Shown here: in pieces, positions 49,335-59,322 of the stretch
How positions within the stretch are numbered: position 1 is the stretch's first letter
How the letters are laid out: each line of letters opens with the position of its first letter
The notes under the pieces: model-generated
Seen by the model: only the letters and a program-made list of their open reading frames with translations
The model's database searches: none
What the model was told of the DNA's origin: nothing
Assembly: GCF_000521565.1 (NCBI RefSeq)
Contig: NZ_CP002701.1
Location: 1 to 64,000, forward strand
Direction: 5' to 3'
DNA length: 64,000 nucleotides
Source of the DNA: Buchnera aphidicola str. G002 (Myzus persicae)
Lineage (GTDB): Bacteria > Pseudomonadota > Gammaproteobacteria > Enterobacterales > Enterobacteriaceae
Translations under genes and position numbers: made by a program

Positions 49335-49362
49335 ATTATATAATTTTTAGTTTGTATTGCAA
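49335..49362 (-). promoter_or_regulatory. promoter of the thrU-tyrU-glyT-thrT cluster
   Basis: On the minus strand TTGCAA (49357-49362) and a perfect TATAAT (49335-49340) are 16 bases apart, about 57 bases before thrU. It lies between the murB stop and the first tRNA, so it is well placed to drive the four tRNAs and perhaps secE-nusG. Confidence 0.65.
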
Positions 49363-49395
49363 GTTTTTTATAAAAAATATTTTTTAAGAATTCTT

Positions 49396-50466
49396 TTAAT
49401 AAATAATTTTTTTATTTTTTAATGTAAAAAGATCTGATGTTTTTATTTTTTTAATAGATCCGATAAAGTCTACTTCTGGTTCTAGGTGTATGTTAAATTT
49501 TTTTAAAACATGTCTATATATTATTTGGGCTAATTGGAGTATTTCTTGAGGAGTCGCTTTTTTTTTATTAATTAATATAAGTTTTTTTTTCTGATATATA
49601 GCAGCATCACCAATTTGAATATTTTTAAGATTGCAATGTTCAATTAGCCATCCACCAGAAATTTTTATTAAACCATCTGATTGCGGATAATATGGAATAT
49701 TATATAAACATATTAGTTTTTCTGCATGTTTTTTTTTAATAATTGGATTTTTAAAAAAACTTCCAGCATTTCCAATTTTTTTAAGATTAGGTAAATTTTT
49801 AGTGCGTATTTTAGATACTATATTAAAAATTTGATGTGCACTTATAAATTTTGGTTTCATGTGATTTTCTAGTTCAGAAAAGATAAGTGGTTGCCATTTT
49901 TTTGATAATTTAATTCCAACAGCAATAACAACACATTCAGAATAATATTGATTTTTAAAAATACTATTTCGATAAGAAAATTTACATGAATTTTTATTCA
50001 TTCTTATAATAGAATTATTTTTAAAAGACATGACATCAACATAATGACATACATCTTTAAATTCTAAACCATAAGCACCTATATTTTGAATTGCTGCTGA
50101 TCCTATACAACCAGGAATTAATGCTGAATTTTCTAATCCTAAAATACCTAAATTGAGAGTATATTTTACTAAATCATGCCATTTTTCTCCTGAAAAGACA
50201 TGTAATAACCAATTGTTACTTTTTTCTACTATTTTTATTCCTTTAATACGATTAACAATAATAATTCCTTGATAATTTTTTAAAAAGAGTACATTACTTC
50301 CTTCCCCTAAAATTAAGTGAGGAATTTGATATAGTTTACATATTTGTAATATATAAATAAGCGATTTAATGTTTTTTATAAAAATAATTTTTTTTGCTGT
50401 TAGATCTACTCTAAATGTGTTTAAATCTTTTATTGATAAATTAGAAAAATATTTTATTTTATACAT
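49396..50466 (-). CDS. murB: UDP-N-acetylenolpyruvoylglucosamine reductase
   Basis: FAD enzyme that makes UDP-MurNAc for peptidoglycan. 356 residues (E. coli 342). LNTFRVDLTAKKII at the start, FAD-binding LGEGSNVLF, ALIPGCIGSAAIQNIGAYG, catalytic YRNSIFK and NAGSFFKNP, then GWLIEHCNLKNIQIGDAA. The lysine-rich C-terminal tail is a little longer than in E. coli. In E. coli birA and coaA lie between murB and the tRNAs; both are absent. Confidence 0.95.
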   Translation of the reverse strand: MYKIKYFSNLSIKDLNTFRVDLTAKKIIFIKNIKSLIYILQICKLYQIPHLILGEGSNVLFLKNYQGIIIVNRIKGIKIVEKSNNWLLHVFSGEKWHDLVKYTLNLGILGLENSALIPGCIGSAAIQNIGAYGLEFKDVCHYVDVMSFKNNSIIRMNKNSCKFSYRNSIFKNQYYSECVVIAVGIKLSKKWQPLIFSELENHMKPKFISAHQIFNIVSKIRTKNLPNLKKIGNAGSFFKNPIIKKKHAEKLICLYNIPYYPQSDGLIKISGGWLIEHCNLKNIQIGDAAIYQKKKLILINKKKATPQEILQLAQIIYRHVLKKFNIHLEPEVDFIGSIKKIKTSDLFTLKNKKIIY

Positions 50467-50590
50467 ATTTTAATTAAATAATAATATTATTGAATTAGCT
50501 ATTTATGTTCATTAATTAATATTTTTAGTATATATTATTTTTTTATATTTGAATAATCGAGATAAAAAATTATTTAATGGAGTTTTAGAA

Positions 50591-51469
50591 ATGAAAAATT
50601 TTTTTCAATACCATAAAGATATCATACTTCAAAAAAAAGAAAATATTTCTAAAGATATCAAATGTTCTTTTGAATTTTTTCCACCTAAAAATCCTATAGC
50701 AGAAAAAAAATTATGCTCTTCAGTTGAGTATCTTAGTAAATTAAATCCAGTCTTTTTTTCTGTGACTTATGGTGCCAATAGTGGCGAACGTGAAAAGACA
50801 TATGCAATCGTAAAAAAAATAAATGAAAAAACCGGAGTCATAACAGCACCACATTTAACTTGCGTGGATTCTACACCTGATGAATTAAAGAAAATAGGAG
50901 AACATTATTGGAACAGTGGTATCCGTAATATCGTTGCGTTAAGAGGAGATACATTGCAAAAAAATTATAAGCATAAAATGTATGCCTTAGATTTAGTGAT
51001 TTTATTAAAAAAAATTGCCAATTTTGATATTTCTGTCGCTGCATATCCGGAATTACATCCAGAATCAAAAAACGCTACATTTGATATTATAAATTTAAAA
51101 AAAAAGATTGATGCGGGTGCAAATAGGGCTATTACACAGTTTTTTTTTAATATTGAAAGTTATCTTTATTTCCGAGATAATTGTATTAAAAACAATATTA
51201 CTTCTGATATTATACCAGGTATTCTACCAGTTTATAATTTTCAGCAATTACAACGTTTCTCTAGTATGACTAACGTCAAGATCCCAAAATGGATGTTTGA
51301 AATATTTAATGGATTAGATGATGATCCAATTACACAAAAAATGATAGGTTCTACTATAATGATAGATATGATAAAAAATTTATCTTCTGAAGGAGTAAAA
51401 AATTTTCATTTTTATACTTTAAATCAATCTGATATTATTTATTCTATTTGTCGTATGTTAGATTTATAA
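50591..51469 (+). CDS. metF: 5,10-methylenetetrahydrofolate reductase
   Basis: FAD enzyme that makes 5-methyl-THF, the methyl donor for MetE. I start at the ATG at 50591, where GGAG lies 8 bases upstream (50579-50582); the longer frame would begin with a TTG and no ribosome-binding site. Length 292 (E. coli 296). Conserved CSFEFFPPK, VTYGANSGER, APHLTCVD, VALRGD and AGANRAITQFFF. Convergent with argE, with only 7 bases between stops. No MetJ operator repeats are seen upstream. Confidence 0.96.
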   Translation: MKNFFQYHKDIILQKKENISKDIKCSFEFFPPKNPIAEKKLCSSVEYLSKLNPVFFSVTYGANSGEREKTYAIVKKINEKTGVITAPHLTCVDSTPDELKKIGEHYWNSGIRNIVALRGDTLQKNYKHKMYALDLVILLKKIANFDISVAAYPELHPESKNATFDIINLKKKIDAGANRAITQFFFNIESYLYFRDNCIKNNITSDIIPGILPVYNFQQLQRFSSMTNVKIPKWMFEIFNGLDDDPITQKMIGSTIMIDMIKNLSSEGVKNFHFYTLNQSDIIYSICRMLDL

Positions 51470-51476
51470 TTTTTTT

Positions 51477-52622
51477 TTAGCAACAAAATTTATGTATAAT
51501 TTTATTAAAAACATTTATAGTCGGTTGAATGAAAGAAGAATCTAAATATTCATCTGGTTGATGTGCTTGTCTAATAGATCCAGGTCCCAATATTAAGGTA
51601 GGAGCAATTTTTTTAAAAAAAGGTGCCTCCGTACAGTAATTTGCTGTTTTACTATTTAAACTGCATAGTTTTTCGACTATTTTTGTAACGTTCTTATTTT
51701 TACAACATTGATAAGCAGGTACTGCACTATAAAGTTTTTTTAAAATAATACGATTAGACCATTTTTGTATAATTGATTGTAACTTTTCTTGAATTAAAAT
51801 TTCAATTTGTGTTAAAGTCAATCCAGGTATAGGTCGTATTTCAATATTTAAAGTGCATAAAGAACAAATTCGATTAATAGCATCTCCTCCATGTATAGAA
51901 GATAAATTCATAGTGGGGTATGGTACTGAAAACTTTTTATTTTCGTATTTTTGTTTGAGATATTTTTTTAAAGAAATCAAGTTTTCGATAATATTATGCA
52001 TAATTTCAATACTATTGACACCATCATCAGGATTGCTAGAATGACCAGTACTGCCAACTACTTGAATTGAATAAGATATATGTCCTTTATGTGCATTTAT
52101 TAATTCTAAAGATGTAGGTTCTCCAATGATTATACAATCTGGTCTGATAATGCTTGATGTCATAAAATATTTGGCTCCAGACATATCCGTTTCTTCATTA
52201 GCAGTAGATAGAATATAAATTGGTTTTTTTATTTTCTTGCTATTTATAGAAGACAGTACTTCTAACAAAAAAGCAAAAAATCCTTTCATATCCACTGTTC
52301 CTAATCCATAAAATTTATTATCAATTTCAGTTAAAGTAAAAGGATCTTTTGTCCATGTATTTTCGTCAAAATCAACAGTATCTGAATGACCAGATAGAAG
52401 TAATCCTCCATCTCCTGAACCAATAGAAGCTAACATATTAAATTTATTAGTATCTGGAACTTGATTTATTTTTATTGAAAAATTTAAATCAGATAAATAA
52501 TTAGATAATAAATCAATAAAGTTTTTATTCGTTTGATCTAATAATTTATTATGACTACTAATTGTAGGAATACTAATTAATGATTCATAAATTTTAATAA
52601 AAGAAGGAATTTTTCTTTCCAT
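51477..52622 (-). CDS. argE: acetylornithine deacetylase
   Basis: Zinc hydrolase that converts N-acetylornithine to ornithine in arginine synthesis. 381 residues (E. coli 383). M20-family motifs: LLLSGHSDTVDF, YGLGTVDMKGFFAF, STANEETDMSGA, and GHSSNPDDGVNSIEIM; the C-terminus has LGPGSIRQAHQPDEYL. Divergent from argCBGH across a 162-base spacer, the E. coli argE/argCBH layout. Confidence 0.96.
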   Translation of the reverse strand: MERKIPSFIKIYESLISIPTISSHNKLLDQTNKNFIDLLSNYLSDLNFSIKINQVPDTNKFNMLASIGSGDGGLLLSGHSDTVDFDENTWTKDPFTLTEIDNKFYGLGTVDMKGFFAFLLEVLSSINSKKIKKPIYILSTANEETDMSGAKYFMTSSIIRPDCIIIGEPTSLELINAHKGHISYSIQVVGSTGHSSNPDDGVNSIEIMHNIIENLISLKKYLKQKYENKKFSVPYPTMNLSSIHGGDAINRICSLCTLNIEIRPIPGLTLTQIEILIQEKLQSIIQKWSNRIILKKLYSAVPAYQCCKNKNVTKIVEKLCSLNSKTANYCTEAPFFKKIAPTLILGPGSIRQAHQPDEYLDSSFIQPTINVFNKIIHKFCC

Positions 52623-52632
52623 GTAATTTTTA

Positions 52633-52661
52633 TAAATATTTGCTATGATTTATGTTGTCAA
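52633..52661 (-). promoter_or_regulatory. candidate promoter of argE in the argE/argC spacer
   Basis: The minus strand has a perfect TTGACA (52656-52661) and TATTTA (52633-52638) 17 bases on. The plus strand overlaps it with TTGTCA, a possible argC -35. I looked for ARG boxes (TGAAT, A/T spacer, ATTCA) and saw none convincing in this spacer, so ArgR control appears lost. Confidence 0.4.
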
Positions 52662-52784
52662 CATTTTATTCATAAATAAAGAATTTATCAATATATTAAT
52701 GATATGAAATTTATTTTTATTAAAAAATTTAATACAATATTTCATTTATAAATAGTATTTTTTTGTTTAAGGTTTATTAATTTT

Positions 52785-53789
52785 ATGTTAAATGTATTAA
52801 TTGTTGGAGCGAGTGGTTACGCTGGTGCAGAATTAGTAAATTACATGAATCGTCATGAATTTGCAAAAATAAAAAAAATATTTGTCTCACAAAATAGTTT
52901 AGATATAGGTAAAATGTTTTCAGAAGTTCATCAACAATTTACAGATATTGTAAATTTAAAATTTGAATCTATGAGTAATTTTAATATATCAGATCAAGAA
53001 ATTGATGTTGTTTTTTTGGCAACAGACCATAATGTGAGTCATGATTTAGTTCCTTTTTTTTTATCTTCTAATTGTGTTGTATTTGATCTTTCTGCTTCAT
53101 ATAGAATAAAAGAAAGTAAAGTTTATCTAGATCATTATGGATTCGTTCATCAATATAAACAACTTTTAAAAAAATCTATTTATGGATTAGCAGAATGGCA
53201 AGAAAAAAAAATAAGACAAGCACAATTAGTTGCAGTGCCTGGATGTTATGCAACTTGTGTGCAATTAGCATTAAAGCCTTTGGTTGAAGAAAATATTTTA
53301 TGCAAGGATCATATCCCTATTATTAATGCTGTTAGTGGTGTAAGTGGCGCGGGTAGAAAAGTGAATATGACGAATAGTTTTTGTGAAGTAAGTTTACAGC
53401 CATATAATATTTTTACGCATCGTCATACTCCTGAAATTGTAGAAAATTTAGGTATTCCAATAATTTTTATTCCGCATTTAGGTTCATTTTCTCGTGGGAT
53501 TATTGCTACAATTACATGTAAATTAAAACTTAATATTAAAATACTTGATATGTATAATATATTTAATAAATTTTATAAAAACAAACCATTAATTCGTATA
53601 TATAATAAATTTTTGCCGAGTATTAAAACAGTTGTAAAACTTCCATATTGTGATATTGGTTTTAAGATTCAAGATAATTATATAGTTATTGTAGCTGCTG
53701 AAGATAATTTGTTAAAAGGAGCTGCGGCACAAGCAGTGCAGTGTTTTAATATGCGTTTTGGTTTTTCTGAAACAGAATCAATTATTTAA
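52785..53789 (+). CDS. argC: N-acetyl-gamma-glutamyl-phosphate reductase
   Basis: Third step of arginine synthesis. 334 residues, as in E. coli. NADP-binding [19 protein letters not shown] at the start; the catalytic cysteine lies in [13 protein letters not shown] near residue 154; [12 protein letters not shown] and [14 protein letters not shown] follow. Head of the argCBGH run, with argB after 17 bases. Confidence 0.97.
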   Translation: MLNVLIVGASGYAGAELVNYMNRHEFAKIKKIFVSQNSLDIGKMFSEVHQQFTDIVNLKFESMSNFNISDQEIDVVFLATDHNVSHDLVPFFLSSNCVVFDLSASYRIKESKVYLDHYGFVHQYKQLLKKSIYGLAEWQEKKIRQAQLVAVPGCYATCVQLALKPLVEENILCKDHIPIINAVSGVSGAGRKVNMTNSFCEVSLQPYNIFTHRHTPEIVENLGIPIIFIPHLGSFSRGIIATITCKLKLNIKILDMYNIFNKFYKNKPLIRIYNKFLPSIKTVVKLPYCDIGFKIQDNYIVIVAAEDNLLKGAAAQAVQCFNMRFGFSETESII

Positions 53790-53806
53790 TTAATAATGAG
53801 CTATTT

Positions 53807-54583
53807 ATGATAAATCCTTTAGTTATTAAATTAGGTGGTGTTCTTTTAGAAAGCGATGATGCTATGATGCGTTTATTTAAAGCGTTAGTCGATTACAAAA
53901 AACATTATAAACGCCATGTATTAATTGTTCATGGAGGAGGTCGTTTAATTGACGATCTGATGATAAAACTTTCTTTACCAGTTAAAAAGAAAAATGGTTT
54001 ACGTATTACTCCATATGAACATATTAACATTATTACAGGTGCATTAGCTGGAACAGCTAACAAAACCCTTCTTGCTTGGGCGTTAAAGCATAAGCTGAAT
54101 GCCGTTGGACTGTGTTTAGCAGATGGAAACAGTGTTAATGTAGAAAGAATAGACCAAGATTTAGGTCACGTAGGAAAAGCCTCACCTGGATCACCATTAT
54201 TTTTAATAAAATTATGCGAAGAAGGTTTTTTACCAATTATTAGTTCCATAGGAATTACTGATGATGGTTTGTTAATGAATGTAAATGCTGATTTAGCAGC
54301 TACAGCTTTAGCAACTACTTTACAAGCTAATTTAATTTTATTATCTGATATAAGTTCAATATTAGATGGCAAAGGGCAAAGAATTTTAGAAATTAATAGA
54401 GTGCAAGCTGATCAATTAATTGCACAAGGAATTATTACTAATGGTATGATTGTAAAAGTGAATGCGGCTTTAGAAGCAGCATATATTTTGCAACGTCCTG
54501 TAGATATAGCAAGTTGGCAAAACACAGAATCCTTAGAATTATTATTTAATGGAGTAAATATTGGTACTCGAGTTTCTGTCTAG
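53807..54583 (+). CDS. argB: acetylglutamate kinase
   Basis: Phosphorylates N-acetylglutamate in arginine synthesis. 258 residues, as in E. coli. [11 protein letters not shown] and [15 protein letters not shown] bind ATP and substrate; [10 protein letters not shown] and [17 protein letters not shown] follow. In E. coli this short type is not arginine-sensitive; I assume the same here. argG starts 28 bases after the stop. Confidence 0.97.
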   Translation: MINPLVIKLGGVLLESDDAMMRLFKALVDYKKHYKRHVLIVHGGGRLIDDLMIKLSLPVKKKNGLRITPYEHINIITGALAGTANKTLLAWALKHKLNAVGLCLADGNSVNVERIDQDLGHVGKASPGSPLFLIKLCEEGFLPIISSIGITDDGLLMNVNADLAATALATTLQANLILLSDISSILDGKGQRILEINRVQADQLIAQGIITNGMIVKVNAALEAAYILQRPVDIASWQNTESLELLFNGVNIGTRVSV

Positions 54584-54611
54584 TTTTATTATAAATATAG
54601 TAGGTTTTAAA

Positions 54612-55823
54612 ATGATGAGTAAAAAAATAAATAAAGTGGTTTTAGCATATTCTGGTGGATTAGATACTTCAGCAATTATTCCATGGCTTAAAGAAAATTA
54701 TAATGTTGAAGTAATTGCTTTTGTGGCAGATATAGGACAATCTAAAAAAGATCTATGTGGCATTGAAAAAAAAGCATTAGAATCAGGTGCATCTAGTTGC
54801 CATATATTTGATTTAAAAGAAGAATTTATAAAGAATTATGTATATCCTATATTAAGAACAGGTGCATTATATGAAGGCAGTTATTTATTAGGAACAGCAT
54901 TAGCAAGACCTATTATTGCACAGAAACAAGTAGAACTTGCATTTAATATTGGTGCAAATGCACTATGTCATGGTGCTACTGGAAAAGGTAATGATCAAGT
55001 ACGATTTGAAATGGCTTATGCAGCATTGGCTCCAGATTTGCACGTTATAGCGCCATGGAGAGAATGGAATTTACATTCAAGAGAATCGTTATTAAAATAT
55101 TTAAAAGAAAGAAACATTTCCACAACAGCTACATTAGAAAAAATTTACAGTAAAGATGAAAATGCTTGGCATATTTCTACAGAAGGAGGAATACTAGAAA
55201 ATCCTTGGAATCCGTCAAATGAAGATTGTTGGAATTGGACAGTAGACCCTGAAAATGCTCCAGAAAAACCTGAATATATTTCATTAACATTAAAAGAAGG
55301 TTCAGTAGTATCTATTAATGATCAAGTATTAAGTCCATTAACATGTGTCGAAAAATTAAATGAAATAGGTTCTAAACATGGTATTGGTAGAATTGATATT
55401 ATTGAAAATAGATTAATCGGTATTAAGTCTAGAGGTTGTTATGAAACACCTGGTGGTACTATTATTACAGCAGCTATTAAAGCTATTGAACAATTAGTAT
55501 TAGATCGTGAAAGTTTTCAATGGAGAGAAAAAATTGCTTTAGAAATGTCTTTAGTCGTGTATGATGGCCGTTGGTTTTCTCCTATACGAAAATCTTTACA
55601 AGCTGCTGCAGATTCATTATCTTTTGAAGTAAATGGAGAAGTTGTATTAAAATTATATAAAGGTAGTGTTACTGCTGTTCAGAAAAATTCTCCGAATTCC
55701 TTGTATTCTGAAGAATATGCTACTTTTGGAAAAGATCAAGTTTATAAACAATCTGATGCTGATGGTTTTATTCGGTTATTTTCTCTTTCTTCAAGAATAC
55801 GAGCAAAAAATCAATTGAAATAG
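54612..55823 (+). CDS. argG: argininosuccinate synthase (short, widespread type)
   Basis: Joins citrulline and aspartate with ATP. I start at the first of two adjacent ATGs (54612) with AGG 7 bases upstream; the frame extends further back over the end of argB, but that part has no family match. 403 residues. PP-loop motif [12 protein letters not shown], then [27 protein letters not shown] and [16 protein letters not shown]. coli ArgG is about 447 residues and of a different subtype; this one resembles the argG found inside arg clusters of Vibrio-like bacteria. Confidence 0.95.
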   Translation: MMSKKINKVVLAYSGGLDTSAIIPWLKENYNVEVIAFVADIGQSKKDLCGIEKKALESGASSCHIFDLKEEFIKNYVYPILRTGALYEGSYLLGTALARPIIAQKQVELAFNIGANALCHGATGKGNDQVRFEMAYAALAPDLHVIAPWREWNLHSRESLLKYLKERNISTTATLEKIYSKDENAWHISTEGGILENPWNPSNEDCWNWTVDPENAPEKPEYISLTLKEGSVVSINDQVLSPLTCVEKLNEIGSKHGIGRIDIIENRLIGIKSRGCYETPGGTIITAAIKAIEQLVLDRESFQWREKIALEMSLVVYDGRWFSPIRKSLQAAADSLSFEVNGEVVLKLYKGSVTAVQKNSPNSLYSEEYATFGKDQVYKQSDADGFIRLFSLSSRIRAKNQLK

Positions 55824-55843
55824 TTTTTTTATAGAGAAAAAAT

Positions 55844-57223
55844 ATGGCTCTTTGGGGTGGACGATTCATTAATGAATCTCATAAATTATTTAAAAAATTT
55901 AATACATCTTTATCGTTTGATCATGTTTTAGCAAAAGAAGATATAATCGCTTCTATTGCTTGGTCTCAAGCGCTAATGAAAAGTAATATTCTTACTAAAG
56001 AAGAGCAAAAAACAATAGAGTCTGCACTTCTTGTCTTATTAAAAGAAGTTCAAGATAATACTCAAAGTATTCTCACAAGTAATTCTGAAGATATTCATAG
56101 TTGGGTTGAGTCTAATCTGATTAATAAAATTGGAAAACTAGGAAAAAAACTACACACAGGTCGCAGTCGTAATGATCAAATTACTACGGATTTAAAATTA
56201 TGGTGTAGAAAAAAAATTTATATTTTGTTAGAAACAATAATTGAATTGCAAAAAAATTTTATTTTAAGTGCAGAATCTAATTATAATGTTATTATGCCAG
56301 GATATACTCATTTACAACGTGCACAACCAATTACTTTTGCATATTGGTGTTTAGCTTATGTAGAAATGTTGAAGCGAGATGTTAGTCGTTTAAAAGATGT
56401 TTTAAAGCGTTTAAACATAAGTCCTTTAGGTTCTGGTGCTCTTTCTGGAACAGCATGGAAAATCAATCGTGAAGAACTTGCCTTATCTATGGGATTTAAA
56501 TCAGCAAGTAATAATGCATTAGATAGCGTTTCTGATCGTGATTATATTATTGAGCTTTTATCCACTGCTGCTATTTCTATGATGCATTTATCACGATTTT
56601 CTGAAGATTTAATTTTTTTTAATTCTGGTGAAGCTAATTTTATTGAATTATCTGATGCCATTACATCAGGATCCTCTTTAATGCCTCAAAAAAAGAATCC
56701 AGATGCATTAGAGCTTATTCGTGGTAAATGTGGTCGTGTTTATGGTTCTTTAAATTCTATTTTAGTTATACTAAAATCTCTTCCTTTATCTTATAACAAA
56801 GATATGCAAGAGGATAAAGAAGGCTTATTTGATTCTATAAAAACATGGAATAATTGCTTAAATATTGCGATATTAGTTTTAAAAAACGTAAAAATAAAAC
56901 ATAAATCTTGTCGTAAAGCTGCAGAAGAAGGTTATTCTAATGCAACAGAAATTGCTGATTATTTAGTAAAAAAAGGTTTAACTTTTCGTGAAGCTCATAA
57001 TATATCTGGTCAATTAGTATTACATGCAATTAATGAAAATAAATCTTTAAATAATTTAACGTTATCTACGTTTCAAACTTATAGTAATCTTATTGAAGAA
57101 GATATTTATAAAAACATTACTTTAGAATCTTGTTTAGAAAAAAGATTATCACAAGGTGGTGTAGCACCATTTCAAGTGTATCAAGAAATTGTTAAAGCTA
57201 AAAAAAGATTAAATATTCTTTAA
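55844..57223 (+). CDS. argH: argininosuccinate lyase
   Basis: Splits argininosuccinate to arginine and fumarate, the last step. 459 residues (E. coli 457). LWGGRF start, [16 protein letters not shown], the catalytic [13 protein letters not shown], and the superfamily signature [20 protein letters not shown]. End of the argCBGH cluster, followed by a long hairpin. Confidence 0.97.
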   Translation: MALWGGRFINESHKLFKKFNTSLSFDHVLAKEDIIASIAWSQALMKSNILTKEEQKTIESALLVLLKEVQDNTQSILTSNSEDIHSWVESNLINKIGKLGKKLHTGRSRNDQITTDLKLWCRKKIYILLETIIELQKNFILSAESNYNVIMPGYTHLQRAQPITFAYWCLAYVEMLKRDVSRLKDVLKRLNISPLGSGALSGTAWKINREELALSMGFKSASNNALDSVSDRDYIIELLSTAAISMMHLSRFSEDLIFFNSGEANFIELSDAITSGSSLMPQKKNPDALELIRGKCGRVYGSLNSILVILKSLPLSYNKDMQEDKEGLFDSIKTWNNCLNIAILVLKNVKIKHKSCRKAAEEGYSNATEIADYLVKKGLTFREAHNISGQLVLHAINENKSLNNLTLSTFQTYSNLIEEDIYKNITLESCLEKRLSQGGVAPFQVYQEIVKAKKRLNIL

Positions 57224-57262
57224 AAATATCATTAAAAAAATTACAGCTTTTATAGTTATTAA

Positions 57263-57290
57263 CTGGCATTTAAAATTATTTAAATGCTAG
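57263..57290 (+). terminator. hairpin after argH
   Basis: CTGGCATTTAAA (57263-57274) pairs with TTTAAATGCTAG (57279-57290): 12 pairs with one G-U, four-base loop. No U run follows. It may mark or protect the 3' end of the arg transcript, ahead of yibN. Confidence 0.6.
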
Positions 57291-57349
57291 GTTCATAAGA
57301 GTTCAAAAATAAATATATTTAAAGTATAAATATATAGGATATATAATTT

Positions 57350-57784
57350 ATGCAAGATATAGTGTTTTTTATTAGTGAAAATCTTATACTTAGCAGTATA
57401 TGGTTTTTTTTACTAATAATAGTAATATTATTAATAGTTAAAAATTTTTTTTTAAATTTTAAATTTATTAATAATATACAAGCAATAAAATTAATAAATA
57501 AAAATAATGCGATTGTAATTGATACGCGTTCTTCAAAAATTTTTGAAAAAGGTCATATTGTTCATTCTATCAACATTCCATTACAAAAAGTATCTTTAAA
57601 AAATATTAACGAAATAGATTTAGATAAATCATTTCCTATTATTTTAATATTTCATGAAGTCAATGAATATAACAAATACATAAGAGAATTTATAAAATCT
57701 GGTTTTAACGATATTTTTGTCCTAAAAAATGGTATATATAATTGGAATTTAGATTATTTACCATTAGTGACTAAAGAAAAATAA
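57350..57784 (+). CDS. yibN: membrane-anchored rhodanese-like protein YibN, no active-site cysteine
   Basis: 144 residues: one N-terminal membrane helix (about residues 14-33) and a rhodanese fold (AIVIDTRSSKIFEKGHIVHSINIPL, then GFNDIFVLKNGIYNWNLDYLPLV). In E. coli YibN a cysteine lies in the loop after the beta-strand VIVVDG; here the matching loop reads IILIFHEVNEYNK. The whole protein has no cysteine, so sulfur transfer by this fold is impossible. Place before secB agrees with E. coli; grxC between them is gone. Its role is unknown. Confidence 0.9.
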   Translation: MQDIVFFISENLILSSIWFFLLIIVILLIVKNFFLNFKFINNIQAIKLINKNNAIVIDTRSSKIFEKGHIVHSINIPLQKVSLKNINEIDLDKSFPIILIFHEVNEYNKYIREFIKSGFNDIFVLKNGIYNWNLDYLPLVTKEK

Positions 57785-57859
57785 TTTTAAATGAGCAATA
57801 GTCTAGTATTATTTTTCATTTATGAACACGTATATTCTTATCAATCTTATAGAGATATT

Positions 57860-58306
57860 ATGTCAGAAACAAAAATAAATAAAAAATTTTTTGAAATTCA
57901 ACGTATTTATATAAAAGATGTTTCTTTTGAAGCACCAAATACGCCCAATGTTTTTCACTTAAAATGGGAGCCTATTGTAAAATTTAATTTGAATACTTTT
58001 TCTAAAAAAATAGAAAAAAATATTTTTGAAATTATTTTACAAATTAAAGTTATTGTAAAAATTAAAGAAAAAATAGTATTTTTATGCGATGTAGATCAAG
58101 CAGGTATTTTTTTTATTTCAGATTATAATGAAAAAAAAATAAATTATTATTTATATTCTTATTGTCCTAATATTTTATTTCCTTATGCCCGTGAATGTAT
58201 CTCTGGTTTAGTATCTCATGCTAGTTTTCCACAGATGAATATTATGCCTATTAATTTTGATGATATTTATAAAAATCATATAAAATTTAAAAAAAATAGT
58301 GTCTAG
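57860..58306 (+). CDS. secB: export chaperone SecB
   Basis: Holds outer-membrane and periplasmic precursors unfolded and hands them to SecA. 148 residues from the ATG at 57860 (E. coli 155); AGAG lies 5 bases upstream. A frame open from 57791 would add 23 residues with no family match. Conserved IQRIYIKDVSFEAPNTPNVF and YCPNILFPYARECISGLV. gpsA, which follows in E. coli, is absent. Confidence 0.95.
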   Translation: MSETKINKKFFEIQRIYIKDVSFEAPNTPNVFHLKWEPIVKFNLNTFSKKIEKNIFEIILQIKVIVKIKEKIVFLCDVDQAGIFFISDYNEKKINYYLYSYCPNILFPYARECISGLVSHASFPQMNIMPINFDDIYKNHIKFKKNSV

Positions 58307-58404
58307 GCGTAAAAAAATAAAACAATACTTTTAATTTTTTATTCCAGATAAAAAATTATATTTAATTACATTTGAAGTACCATAAATATTATTTGGAGAA
58401 AACT

Positions 58405-59229
58405 ATGTCTTTTTCAGAATCATCAAAAATATGGAATAAAATAGTTTATCAAGTATCTTGTTCATTAAAAAAAGAACCAATTTTGTCAGATTTTTATCAA
58501 AATAGTGTTCTTCAGCATAATAATTTGCTTGATTCTTTAAGTTATATATTAGCAAATAAATTGTCTACATCTAGTATTTCTGAAAAAAAAATGCAAATTA
58601 TTTTTCATGATATATATATACATAATTCTTCCCTATTAAATTTCATCGTTAAAGATATCAATGCTATATTAAGTAGAGATCCAGTAGTAACAGATTACTT
58701 GACGCCTTTATTATATTTAAAAGGCTTTCATGCATTAGAAGCTTATAGATTGAGTCATCATCTTTGGAATACGAAAAAAAAATCATTATCTATATATTTA
58801 CAAAATAGGATATCTACTGTATTCTCAGTTGATATTCACCCGGCTGCCTGTATTGGTTCAGGTGTAATGTTAGATCATGCTACTGGTATCGTTATTGGGG
58901 AAAGTGCAATTATAGAAGATAATGTTTCAATTTTTCATTCTGTTACTTTGGGTGGAACTGGTAAAAACAATAGTAAAAATAGACATCCTACTATTAGAAA
59001 AGAAGTCGTTATTGGTGCTGGAGCAAAAATATTAGGGAATATTGAAGTAGGTTTTGGCGCAAAAATAGGTGCTGGTTCCATAGTTGTAAAGAATGTTCCT
59101 TCGAATGTAACAGTAGTAGGAATACCAGCAAGAATTGTTAACTCAATAGGTAATAATAAGTTTTCTTCTAAAGAAGAAAAAAATAACTTATTCTATATTC
59201 ATGGATTTCAGTATGGTGATGGAATTTAA
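58405..59229 (+). CDS. cysE: serine O-acetyltransferase
   Basis: Makes O-acetylserine, the entry to cysteine synthesis. I use the ATG at 58405, with GGAG 6 bases upstream; the longer frame starts earlier at a weak codon. 274 residues (E. coli 273). N-terminal helical domain, then left-handed beta-helix with DIHPAACIGSGVMLDHATG and GAGAKILGNIEVGFGAKIGAGS. The tail QYGDGI, ending in Ile, is the segment that docks on O-acetylserine sulfhydrylase in known relatives. Confidence 0.96.
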   Translation: MSFSESSKIWNKIVYQVSCSLKKEPILSDFYQNSVLQHNNLLDSLSYILANKLSTSSISEKKMQIIFHDIYIHNSSLLNFIVKDINAILSRDPVVTDYLTPLLYLKGFHALEAYRLSHHLWNTKKKSLSIYLQNRISTVFSVDIHPAACIGSGVMLDHATGIVIGESAIIEDNVSIFHSVTLGGTGKNNSKNRHPTIRKEVVIGAGAKILGNIEVGFGAKIGAGSIVVKNVPSNVTVVGIPARIVNSIGNNKFSSKEEKNNLFYIHGFQYGDGI

Positions 59230-59254
59230 TTTATTTTTTTACTTCTATAAAATA

Positions 59255-59304
59255 AAAACTTCTGTTTTTAAAAAAACATTGAGAAATACTAGTACAGAAG
59301 TTTT
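59255..59304. terminator. terminator between convergent cysE and rpoD
   Basis: AAAACTTCTGT (59255-59265) pairs perfectly with ACAGAAGTTTT (59294-59304), 11 pairs with a 28-base loop. ATTTTA follows on the plus strand. Suitable for ending transcripts from both sides. Confidence 0.7.
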
Positions 59305-59322
59305 ATTTTATGTTAAATCAAT

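Noticed and set aside
52623-52784. ARG boxes in the argE/argC spacer
   Set aside because: Fragments such as ATTCATAAA and ATGAAATTT occur, but no paired TGAAT...ATTCA palindrome; expected by chance in such DNA.
54561-54611. 17-codon extension of ArgG overlapping argB
   Set aside because: The ATG pair at 54612 has a ribosome-binding site and the usual N-terminus; the overlap adds nothing conserved.
57791-57859. 23-codon extension of SecB or a separate small gene
   Set aside because: No similarity to SecB or GrxC; the ATG at 57860 has a Shine-Dalgarno sequence and the family start.
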